A stretch of 64,000 nucleotides of DNA from DATARH01 sp036268425 (lineage in GTDB: Bacteria > Pseudomonadota > Alphaproteobacteria > ATCC43930 > CGMCC-115725). Where the stretch lies: assembly GCA_036268425.1 (NCBI GenBank), contig DATAUE010000114.1, forward strand, positions 124,001 through 188,000, given 5' to 3'. The position numbers and the translations under genes are program-made. The notes beneath the pieces were generated by a model, which was not told the DNA's origin, did not search any database, and saw only the letters and a program-made list of their open reading frames with translations. Below, one piece after another: positions 25,617 to 33,366 of the stretch; positions within the stretch are counted from its first letter, which is position 1, and every line of letters starts with the position of its first letter.

Positions 25617-26981
25617 ATGCGTATCGCAATGATCGGGACCGGGTATGTCGGCCTAGTCTCCGGCGCGTGTTTTTCCGAATTCGGCGTTTCGGTTGTTTGC
25701 GTCGACAAGGACGAGAACAAGATCGAGCGCCTGAAACGAGGCGAAATCCCGATTTTCGAGCCGGGCCTCGACCAGCTCGTGGCAAGCAACACGGCGGCTG
25801 GCCGGTTGACGTTTACGACCGACCTCAAAGAGGCGGTGCGCGGCGCCGACGCGGTGTTTGTCGCGGTCGGCACGCCGTCGCGGCGCGGCGACGGCCATGC
25901 CGATCTGAGCTATGTGTTCGCTGCCGCTGAGGAAATCGGCGAGGCGTTGGCGCAGAACCCTAACAACCGCACCGTTGTGGTCACCAAATCGACCGTACCG
26001 GTCGGCACCGGCCGGCGGGTCGAGCGCATTCTGCGCAAGGCCATGCCGCATGGCCGCTTCGACGTCGCATCAAACCCGGAATTTCTGCGCGAAGGCTCTG
26101 CGATCCAGGATTTCATGCGGCCCGACCGGGTGGTCATCGGCACCGATAGCGAGCATGCGCGCACCGTGTTGCGGGCCTTGTACCGGCCGCTTTACCTGCG
26201 CGAGACGCCGGTCGTCTTTACCGCGCTCGAAACCGCCGAGCTGATCAAATACGCCGCGAACGCGTTTCTCGCGACCAAGATCACCTTTATCAACGAGATG
26301 GCCGATCTGTGCGAGGCGGTCGGCGCTGATGTGCAGGATGTGGCGCGCGGCATCGGCCTCGACGGCCGGATCGGCGGCAAATTCCTGCATGCCGGCCCCG
26401 GTTTTGGCGGCTCGTGCTTTCCCAAGGACTGCCAGGCGCTGGTGCGCACCGCGGAAATCGCCAAATCATCGCTGTCGATCGTCGATACGGTGCTGCGCGT
26501 CAATGATGCGCGCAAGCGGCGCATGGCGGACCGCATCGCCGCAGCGTGCGGCGGCGACATCGCCGGCAAGACGCTGGCAGTGCTCGGGCTGACCTTTAAG
26601 CCCAACACCGACGACATGCGCGACAGCCCGAGCCTATCGATCCTGCCGGTATTGCACGAAGCCGGCGCCACCGTGCGCGCCTTCGACCCCGAAGGGATGG
26701 ACGAGGCAAAAAAGCTGATGCCGGAACTCGATTATTGCGACGACGCCTACGACACGATGAAGGACGCCGACGCGCTGGTGCTGGTCACCGAATGGAACGC
26801 GTTTCGCGCGCTCGATCTCGAACGCGTCAAATCGCTGATGCGGCAGCCCCTGGTGATCGACCTGCGCAACGTCTATCGGCCGGAAGACATGGCGGCGGCC
26901 GGCCTCGTCTATCACAGCATCGGCCGGCCGCAGGGCAAGCCAGGTGCTAACCAGCCAGCCGGCCTGCGGGCCATCGCCTGA
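25617..26981 (+). CDS. ugd: UDP-glucose 6-dehydrogenase
   Basis: A 454-residue enzyme starting MRIAMIGTGYVGLVSGACF (NAD-binding). The catalytic cysteine is in FGGSCFPKDCQAL, with ETAELIKYAANAFLATKITFINE as the central dimer helix and GLTFKPNTDDMRDSPS in the C-terminal domain. It oxidises UDP-glucose to UDP-glucuronate. GGGAGA lies 9-14 bases before the ATG. Two TTGACCG copies (25560 and 25579, 19 bases apart) in the divergent promoter region may bind a regulator. UDP-glucuronate is then used by the UDP-xylose synthase encoded next door. Confidence 0.95.
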   Translation: MRIAMIGTGYVGLVSGACFSEFGVSVVCVDKDENKIERLKRGEIPIFEPGLDQLVASNTAAGRLTFTTDLKEAVRGADAVFVAVGTPSRRGDGHADLSYVFAAAEEIGEALAQNPNNRTVVVTKSTVPVGTGRRVERILRKAMPHGRFDVASNPEFLREGSAIQDFMRPDRVVIGTDSEHARTVLRALYRPLYLRETPVVFTALETAELIKYAANAFLATKITFINEMADLCEAVGADVQDVARGIGLDGRIGGKFLHAGPGFGGSCFPKDCQALVRTAEIAKSSLSIVDTVLRVNDARKRRMADRIAAACGGDIAGKTLAVLGLTFKPNTDDMRDSPSLSILPVLHEAGATVRAFDPEGMDEAKKLMPELDYCDDAYDTMKDADALVLVTEWNAFRALDLERVKSLMRQPLVIDLRNVYRPEDMAAAGLVYHSIGRPQGKPGANQPAGLRAIA

Positions 26982-27023
26982 ACACCGGTTACCCGGCTAC
27001 CAGATTTTATTGAGGACGTTCCC

Positions 27024-28016
27024 ATGCGGACAGTTATGAAACGGGTTCTCGTTACCGGCGGCGCCGGCTTCCTCGGCTCGCATCTTTGCGAACGGCTGCG
27101 CGCGCAGGGCCATGACGTGCTCTGCGTCGACAACTACTTCACCGGCCGCAAGGACAATATCAGCCACCTGCTTGGCGACCCGCATTTCGAGGCAATGCGC
27201 CACGACGTGACGCACCCGCTGTTTGTCGAGGTCGATGAAATCTACAACCTCGCCTGCCCCGCTTCGCCGATCCACTACCAGTTCGATCCGGTACAGACGA
27301 CCAAGACCAGCGTAATCGGCGCGATCAACATGCTGGGCCTTGCCAAGCGGGTGAAGGCCAAGATCCTGCAAACCTCGACCTCCGAGGTGTACGGCGACCC
27401 GACCCTGCATCCGCAGCCGGAATCCTATCGAGGCAACGTCAACCCGATCGGCCCGCGCGCCTGTTACGACGAAGGCAAGCGCTGCGCCGAAACGCTGTTT
27501 TTCGATTATTACCGTCAGCACAATCTGCGCATCCGGGTCGTGCGCATCTTCAATACCTACGGGCCGCGCATGCACCCGAATGACGGCCGCGTCGTGTCTA
27601 ACTTTATCGTGCAGGCGCTCAAGAACGAGCCGATCACACTGTATGGCGACGGCAGCCAGACCCGCGCCTTCTGCTATGTCGACGACATGATCGAAGGCTT
27701 CCTGCGGATGATGGATGCCCCCGACGACATCACCGGCCCGATGAACCTCGGCAATCCGGTTGAAACCTCGGTCGCCGAACTGGCGCATCTGATCATCGAA
27801 CTGGTGGGGTCGCGCTCGCAGATCGTCAACCGGCCCTTGCCGATCGACGATCCGATCCAGCGCTGCCCCGACATTTCGCAGGCCAAGGCGATCCTCGACT
27901 GGCAGCCGCAGACACCGTTGCGACCGGGTTTGCGGCGCACGATCGAGTATTTCGACCGGCTGCTATCCGAGCGCGGCGACATGCCGGCGGCGCACAATCC
28001 GGTCGCGGTTGCCTGA
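27024..28016 (+). CDS. UDP-glucuronate decarboxylase (UDP-xylose synthase)
   Basis: A 330-residue extended SDR enzyme. VLVTGGAGFLGSHLCERL binds NAD, LQTSTSEVYGDP holds the catalytic Thr/Ser, and ACYDEGKRCAE the Tyr-x3-Lys. The YDEGKR context and the Arg-rich MHPNDGRVVSNFI are typical of UDP-xylose synthases. It converts UDP-glucuronate to UDP-xylose. The start may be the internal ATG four codons later. The gene follows ugd by 42 bases and forms with it a two-step pathway from UDP-glucose to UDP-xylose for surface glycan synthesis. Confidence 0.93.
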   Translation: MRTVMKRVLVTGGAGFLGSHLCERLRAQGHDVLCVDNYFTGRKDNISHLLGDPHFEAMRHDVTHPLFVEVDEIYNLACPASPIHYQFDPVQTTKTSVIGAINMLGLAKRVKAKILQTSTSEVYGDPTLHPQPESYRGNVNPIGPRACYDEGKRCAETLFFDYYRQHNLRIRVVRIFNTYGPRMHPNDGRVVSNFIVQALKNEPITLYGDGSQTRAFCYVDDMIEGFLRMMDAPDDITGPMNLGNPVETSVAELAHLIIELVGSRSQIVNRPLPIDDPIQRCPDISQAKAILDWQPQTPLRPGLRRTIEYFDRLLSERGDMPAAHNPVAVA

Positions 28017-28026
28017 CAAGACGCCT

Positions 28027-29001
28027 TTAGCGGGTCGGGCGCGGCCGCGACAGATGCGGCGCATCGAGCCCGACCCCGACGAGGTGGCCGAACAATTCGC
28101 TGAGTTTCGCACGGTCTGCTTCGGGTAGCGACGGGCTCAGGATCGAGGCGATGTTGCTGCGCAGATGCGCCGTGTCGCCGGTGCCGAACAGCACCACATC
28201 AGCCCCCGGTTCGTGACGGACAAAGCGGTAGGCCGCGTCGATCACGCTGGTTGCGCCGCCCTCATGCACAAGAAAACCAAGCGGGTCGGGATCCGCGGCC
28301 AGTGCCGCCGGCAATTCGCCGGCTTCCGCCAGATCGCGCATCGTTGCCGCCAGCCGCTCCGGCTTGGAAAAGATATTGCGCACCGCGAACATCATCAGTG
28401 TGCCGATGCCATGCTGCCGGGTCAGCGGAAACACCACACGCCGGCCGTTTGCATGCATCATGTGAAACGCCACCATCACGACATCCCACACCCCCGCCGG
28501 TGCAGCGTGCTGCACCATCTCGTGGTTCGGGTCGTTCGGCGCCGTTTCGGTGATGCCGAGATGGCGGAATTTGCCCTTTTCCTTTTCGCGCAACAGGGCG
28601 GGCGCCAGTACCTGACAGGCATGTTCGTAGGCTGCCGGCGCGACACCGTGTAGTTGGTACACATCGATATAATCGGTGCCGAGTTCCTTTAGAGACTGAT
28701 CGAGGCTGCGCACTGCCTGTTCCGGCGTCGAATTGGGGTTGCTGACCCCGAACGGCGCCTTGGTACAGATCACCATCCGGTCGCGCGGCACCGTGCTGAG
28801 CGCCTTGCCCAGCACCGCTTCGGTGCCGTATGCCGCGGCGGTGTCGAACAGATTGACACCAAGATCAATCGCCTCGTGGATAATGCCGATCGCATCGGCC
28901 TCACTTTTGCCAGTGCCCAGCCCAAGGCGGCTGAACCCGCCGCAGCCCAGCCCGGCGACGCTGACCTTCAGCCCCGTGCGCCCCAGATTCGTGTATTCCA
29001 T
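28027..29001 (-). CDS. Aldo/keto reductase
   Basis: About 324 residues from ATG 29001, which gives the usual MEYTNLGRTGLKVS start; in-frame starts at 29022 and 29043 are less likely. The catalytic tetrad is visible: Asp and Tyr in LFDTAAAYG, Lys in ICTKAPFG, His in VYQLHGV. The C-terminal NADPH-binding part is present but less typical. It probably reduces an aldehyde or ketone, with the substrate unknown. A 12-base-arm inverted repeat lies in the divergent promoter shared with the next gene. Confidence 0.88.
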   Translation of the reverse strand: MEYTNLGRTGLKVSVAGLGCGGFSRLGLGTGKSEADAIGIIHEAIDLGVNLFDTAAAYGTEAVLGKALSTVPRDRMVICTKAPFGVSNPNSTPEQAVRSLDQSLKELGTDYIDVYQLHGVAPAAYEHACQVLAPALLREKEKGKFRHLGITETAPNDPNHEMVQHAAPAGVWDVVMVAFHMMHANGRRVVFPLTRQHGIGTLMMFAVRNIFSKPERLAATMRDLAEAGELPAALAADPDPLGFLVHEGGATSVIDAAYRFVRHEPGADVVLFGTGDTAHLRSNIASILSPSLPEADRAKLSELFGHLVGVGLDAPHLSRPRPTR

Positions 29002-29052
29002 CGCCGTACCTGCCGCTGCCATGCCTTTGCGCGTAAGGTACACAATCCATGC

Positions 29053-29080
29053 CGAATTCCATTGGTCACAATGGGATTCG
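29053..29080. promoter_or_regulatory. Inverted repeat in a divergent promoter, candidate operator
   Basis: CGAATTCCATTG (29053-29064) and CAATGGGATTCG (29069-29080) are complementary except at one position, around the spacer GTCA. It lies between the aldo/keto reductase start and the AGGAGG of the DUF4242 gene (29089). The position suits a regulator controlling both directions. No regulator gene is adjacent. Confidence 0.5.
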
Positions 29081-29099
29081 TCCGCGACAGGAGGTTTTC

Positions 29100-29380
29100 A
29101 TGGCTTTGCGCAAATTCATTATCGAGCGCGACATTCCCGCCGTCGGCAGCCTGGAGCGCGAGCAGTTGCGGGGCGCGGCGGCACAGTCGAACGGTGTGCT
29201 GCGCCAACTCGGCCCTGACATCCAATGGGTCGAGAGTTACGTCGCAGCCGACAAGACATTCTGCGTCTACCTCGCCAGGGACGAGGACATCATCAAAAAC
29301 ACGCCGAGCTCAGCGGCTTTCCGGCGACCAAGATCACCGAAGTGCGCAAGATGATCGATCCGACCACCGAGCACGATTGA
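29100..29380 (+). pseudogene. DUF4242-family small protein, frameshifted
   Basis: ATG 29100 follows AGGAGG by five bases, and the first 65 or so codons read ALRKFIIERDIPAVGSLERE onward, a ferredoxin-like small protein of the DUF4242 family. At the A tract 29295-29299 (five A) the frame breaks. Adding one A restores IIKKHAELSGFPATKI... and then a normal stop at 29378-29380 after DPTTEHD, giving about 93 residues, the usual family length. The unshifted frame runs on to 29354 with an unrelated tail. The lesion is thus one missing base in a homopolymer, either a real mutation or an assembly error. The family's biochemical role is unclear. The next gene starts 4 bases later. Confidence 0.8.
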
Positions 29381-29384
29381 GACG

Positions 29385-30326
29385 GTGGAAAGCGCCCTCG
29401 CCATCTGGCCGGAACTGCCCTATGCGGCGTGGCGCGACACTGCCGCCACCTTGCAGTTGTGGACCCAAATCGTCGGCAAGATCCGGCTGGCCCTGACGCC
29501 GTGGCTCAATCACGGCTGGCAGGTACCGCTTTACGTCACCGCCGGCGGGTTGGGTAGTTCGCCCATTCCGCTTGGCCAGGAATTGCTCGAAATCGAGTTC
29601 GACCTGATCCACCACGAACTCGTCGCCCGCACCAGCCGTGGCGACCGTGCGACGATCAAGCTGGAGCCGCAGACGGTGGCGGCGTTTTACCGTCGCGTCG
29701 TGGCGTTGCTTTGCGGTCTCGGGGTGACGGTTGCCATCAACGAGACACCGAACGAGGTGGCGCAACCGATCCCCTTCCCCCAGGATCGTGCGCATCAGGC
29801 TTACGATGCCGCGGCGGCACATCAGTTCTGGCGGGCGCTGCTGCAGGTCGACCGGGTGTTCAAGCTGTTCCGCACCGGCTTTCTCGGCAAGGCGAGCCCC
29901 GTGCATTTCTTCTGGGGCAGCTTCGATCTCGCGGTGACGCGGTTTTCCGGACGGCCCGCGCCGCTGCATCCCGGCGGCGTGCCGGGGCTGCCCGATGAGG
30001 TGACTCGCGAAGCCTATTCGCACGAGGTCAGCAGCGCCGGGTTCTGGCCCGGCAGCGACGCCTATCCGCACGCGGCTTTTTATTCCTATGCCTATCCCGA
30101 GCCATCCGGCTTCCGTAACCGGCCGGTCACCGCCGGCGCTCGTTTCGAGCCCGCGATGGGCGAATTTGTGCTGCCTTACGACACAGTCCGCGCGGCCTTG
30201 AAGCCAGATGCGCTGCTGCTCGATTTTCTGGCGACGACCTACGCAGCCGCAGCCGATACCGGCGGCTGGAACCGTGCGGCGCTGGAATGCCCTCTCGGAT
30301 CGCCGGGGCGAGTGCGCGGCATATAG
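29385..30326 (+). CDS. DUF5996-family protein
   Basis: A 313-residue protein with the family's recognisable segments: WPELPYAAWRDTAATLQLW at the N-terminus, HFFWGSFDLAVTRFSGR in the middle, and the end TGGWNRAALECPLGSPGRVR. The middle aromatic and histidine-rich part suggests a metal or small-ligand pocket. The GTG start lies 4 bases after the stop of the DUF4242 gene, implying translational coupling. No function is established for the family. Confidence 0.8.
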   Translation: MESALAIWPELPYAAWRDTAATLQLWTQIVGKIRLALTPWLNHGWQVPLYVTAGGLGSSPIPLGQELLEIEFDLIHHELVARTSRGDRATIKLEPQTVAAFYRRVVALLCGLGVTVAINETPNEVAQPIPFPQDRAHQAYDAAAAHQFWRALLQVDRVFKLFRTGFLGKASPVHFFWGSFDLAVTRFSGRPAPLHPGGVPGLPDEVTREAYSHEVSSAGFWPGSDAYPHAAFYSYAYPEPSGFRNRPVTAGARFEPAMGEFVLPYDTVRAALKPDALLLDFLATTYAAAADTGGWNRAALECPLGSPGRVRGI

Positions 30327-30406
30327 GCATTATCTCGCATGGTCGTGGCTTCCGGTGCCATCGGCGCGCCGCCTGTTTCGCTTCATGAACTAACGATCGA
30401 CAAACC

Positions 30407-31843
30407 TTAACGATCGACCCAGGCGATCCGCAGCACATTAGTGGAACCGGGGGTGCCGAACGGCACGCCCGCGGTGATCACAACGCGCTGGCCGGGCGCC
30501 GCGATTTCTTCGCGATGCGCGGTTCGCACCGCCTTGTTCACCATGTCGGTAAAGCTGGTGATATCGGCGAGATGGACGCAATGCGCGCCCCATAGCAATG
30601 CCAGACGCCGTGCCGTTGCCAGATTGGGTGTCAGCGTCAGGATCGGGGCGCAGGGCCGCTCACGCGCCGCCCGCAAGGCCGTCGCCCCGGAACTGGTAAA
30701 GGAGACGATCGCGGCGGCGCCGACCGTCGAAACCACCTGACAGGCGGCGGCGCTGATCGCGTCGGAATTGGTGTGCTCCGGCGGCATCCGACTGGCGTCG
30801 AGCGTCGTGAAATACAGCGGATCGACCTGCACCCGGCGGGCGATGCGGTCCATCATCGCGACCGCCTCAACCGGGTATTGCCCCGCCGCAGTTTCGGCCG
30901 ACAGCATGACCGCGTCGGCGCCCTCGTACACTGCCGTCGCGACATCCGAGGCTTCCGCGCGGGTTGGGGTCGGCGCCGTAATCATCGATTCGAGCATCTG
31001 GGTTGCGACGATGACCGGCTTCCCGGCTACCCGGCAGGCGTGAATGACCTGCTTCTGCACGCTCGGCACGTCCTCCGGCGGCATTTCGACGCCGAGATCG
31101 CCACGCGCCACCATCAGCGCATCGGCCAGATCGATGATCTCATCGAGCCGCTGGATCGCCGACGGCTTTTCCAGCTTGACCAGCAGGCCGGCAGCATTGC
31201 CGATCAGCTTGCGCCCTTCAGCAACATCTTCCGGCCGCTGCACGAACGACAACGCAACCCAGTCCGCCCCCTGCTCCAGCGCAAAGGACAGGTCGTTGCG
31301 GTCTTTTTCGGTGATCGCCGAAATCGGCAATACCGCCTGCGGGACGTTGACGCCTTTGTGGTTCGACAGCGTGCCGCCGATCAGAATCTCGGTTTCGGCG
31401 AAATCGGCACCGCAATCGACGACCTTGAGCCGCAACTTGCCGTCGTCGAGCAGCAGGTGGGTGCCCGGCTTGAGCACATCGAACACCTCGGGGTGCGGCA
31501 GCGATGCCCGCGTCGCGTCGCCGAGCCTGTCGTCGAGATCGAAGCGGAAGGATTTGCCGGTCACCAGCTCGGCGCGGCCGCCGGTGAAATTGCCGACCCG
31601 CAATTTCGGCCCTTGCAGATCGGCGAGAATGCCGATGGGCCGTCCGGTATCGACCTCAATGCGGCGGATTTCGGTGAAAAGATCGCGATGCTGATCGTGC
31701 GTTCCGTGGCTGAAATTGAGCCGGAAGACGTCGACGCCGGCATCGAACAGGGCGCGAATGCGGGCGCCGGTCGAACTCGCCGGGCCGAGCGTCGCGACGA
31801 TCTTGGCGCTGCGCTGGCGGCGCTTGGCCTTGTTGCTGCGCAT
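30407..31843 (-). CDS. pyk: Pyruvate kinase
   Basis: A 478-residue enzyme of usual length. SAKIVATLGPAS opens the barrel, RLNFSHGTHDQH and LADLQGPKLRVGNF bind substrate, LVKLEKPSAIQRLDEI holds the acid-base lysine, and MVARGDLGVEM with ATQMLESM binds metal and potassium. It converts phosphoenolpyruvate and ADP to pyruvate and ATP. ATG 31843 is chosen because it lies 4 bases after the glycerate kinase stop; upstream in-frame codons to 31909 would overlap that gene. The pairing suggests feeding of glycerate carbon into lower glycolysis. Confidence 0.95.
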   Translation of the reverse strand: MRSNKAKRRQRSAKIVATLGPASSTGARIRALFDAGVDVFRLNFSHGTHDQHRDLFTEIRRIEVDTGRPIGILADLQGPKLRVGNFTGGRAELVTGKSFRFDLDDRLGDATRASLPHPEVFDVLKPGTHLLLDDGKLRLKVVDCGADFAETEILIGGTLSNHKGVNVPQAVLPISAITEKDRNDLSFALEQGADWVALSFVQRPEDVAEGRKLIGNAAGLLVKLEKPSAIQRLDEIIDLADALMVARGDLGVEMPPEDVPSVQKQVIHACRVAGKPVIVATQMLESMITAPTPTRAEASDVATAVYEGADAVMLSAETAAGQYPVEAVAMMDRIARRVQVDPLYFTTLDASRMPPEHTNSDAISAAACQVVSTVGAAAIVSFTSSGATALRAARERPCAPILTLTPNLATARRLALLWGAHCVHLADITSFTDMVNKAVRTAHREEIAAPGQRVVITAGVPFGTPGSTNVLRIAWVDR

Positions 31844-31847
31844 CGGT

Positions 31848-33194
31848 TCAGCCGGTGATCGCGGAGACGGATGTCGGGAGGACGAGGATCGCCCGGAAAT
31901 CGTTGACATTGGTCAAGGTCGGCCCCGTTACGACAAGATCGCCGATCGCGGCAAAAAACCCGTAGCCGTCATTCCGCGCCAGCGCCCCTTTGATTGCGCT
32001 TCCCCGCGATGCCGCCCGGGCGATGGTATCCGGATATACCATCGCACCAGCATTGTCCTCGGTTCCATCGATGCCGTCAGTGTCGCAGGCCAATGCCGCA
32101 ATCCCCGGCGCGCCGTCGAGCGAAGCCGTCAATGCCAGCAGGAATTCGCTGTTGCGTCCGCCCCGGCCGCCGCCCTGCACGGTCACCGTGGTCTCGCCGC
32201 CCGATAAAAGCACCACCGGCGGCGTGACGACCGTGTCGCCGACGCGGAACCGGCCCGCCGCGATCTGCAACGCGATGGCGGCATGCACCGCTGCGACGTC
32301 GCGCGATTCACCTTCGATCCGGTCGCTCAGCACGATCGGCGCGATACCGCGCGCCTGTGCGGCGTCGGCCGCCGCGGCCAGCGCCTGCTGCGGGCTGGCG
32401 ATCATTGCATAGCGGGTACGGTTGAAGATGGGATCGCCGGGCTTCGGCGTCTCCTCTGCCGCCGCGGTGAGATGCTCGATCACGGCGTACGGCTCGGTAA
32501 TGCGGTATTTTGCGAGCACGGCGCGCGCATCGGCAAAGCTGGTCGGATCGGGCACGGTCGGCCCCGAGGCGATCACCGCGGCGTCGTCTCCCGGCACATC
32601 GGAAATCGTCAGCGTGACAACGGCAGCCGGCGCCGCCGCTGCGGCAAGCCGGCCGCCCTTGATTGCCGACAGGTGTTTGCGCACCGTGTTGATCTCGCCG
32701 ATTGTCGCGCCGGAACGCAGCAGGGCGCGCGTCACCGCCTGCTTATCGGCTAGGGTCAACCCCGGCGCCGGCAAGGCGAGCAGCGCCGAGCCGCCACCGG
32801 ATATCAGGCAGACAAGCTGGTCGTCGGGTCCAAGACCGCGCGCCAGTTCGAGAATGCGGCGCGCGGCGTCCTCACCGGCCGGGTCCGGCACTGGATGGCT
32901 GGCTTCGACAATCTCGATGCGATCACATGCCGCGGCATGGCCGTGACGCGTCACGACCAGCCCTTCAAGCGGGTTGGCGAGCGAACTGGGCCATGCCCGC
33001 TCAAAAGCCTGCGCCATCGCGGCCGAGGCTTTGCCGGCGCCGATCACGACGGTACGACCGGCAACCGGCCGGGGCAAATAAGCCGGCAATGCCCGCGCGG
33101 GATCGGCCGCCTGCAACGCCGCATCGAACAAGGCGTGCAAAACCTCGCGGATCGCAGCGCGGTCGTCGGGGTTTATCAGAGGCGGATTTACCAA
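31848..33194 (-). CDS. Glycerate 2-kinase, MOFRL type (GckA/TtuD-like)
   Basis: A 448-residue enzyme. VVIGAGKASAAMAQAFE near residue 50 and CLISGGGSALLALPAPGL near 130 bind nucleotide and substrate. INTVRKHLSAIKGGRLA and VLLSGGETTVTVQGGGRGGRN follow, the last being the MOFRL domain signature. It phosphorylates D-glycerate to 2-phosphoglycerate, as in the serine cycle, glyoxylate use or tartrate breakdown. The start appears to be TTG at 33194, since no early ATG or GTG is in frame; this is uncertain. It is co-transcribed with pyruvate kinase. Confidence 0.92.
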   Translation of the reverse strand: MVNPPLINPDDRAAIREVLHALFDAALQAADPARALPAYLPRPVAGRTVVIGAGKASAAMAQAFERAWPSSLANPLEGLVVTRHGHAAACDRIEIVEASHPVPDPAGEDAARRILELARGLGPDDQLVCLISGGGSALLALPAPGLTLADKQAVTRALLRSGATIGEINTVRKHLSAIKGGRLAAAAAPAAVVTLTISDVPGDDAAVIASGPTVPDPTSFADARAVLAKYRITEPYAVIEHLTAAAEETPKPGDPIFNRTRYAMIASPQQALAAAADAAQARGIAPIVLSDRIEGESRDVAAVHAAIALQIAAGRFRVGDTVVTPPVVLLSGGETTVTVQGGGRGGRNSEFLLALTASLDGAPGIAALACDTDGIDGTEDNAGAMVYPDTIARAASRGSAIKGALARNDGYGFFAAIGDLVVTGPTLTNVNDFRAILVLPTSVSAITG

Positions 33195-33366
33195 AGGACA
33201 GGTCCGGTTTCGATGTCGGCTCGATTGGCGCTTGCCATTCGTGAAGCCATTTCATATCGACCGTGCCGGAAAGACCAGCGCTAGATGGCCGTGCCGCTGG
33301 GGCAGGATCGCGGACCTGCCCGCACGGAAGCGCGTGACGCCGCGGATCGGCAGCAGGAGGTGGCGA

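Noticed and set aside
30773..31858. 361-codon frame antisense to pyruvate kinase
   Set aside because: Pyruvate kinase motifs are complete on the other strand.
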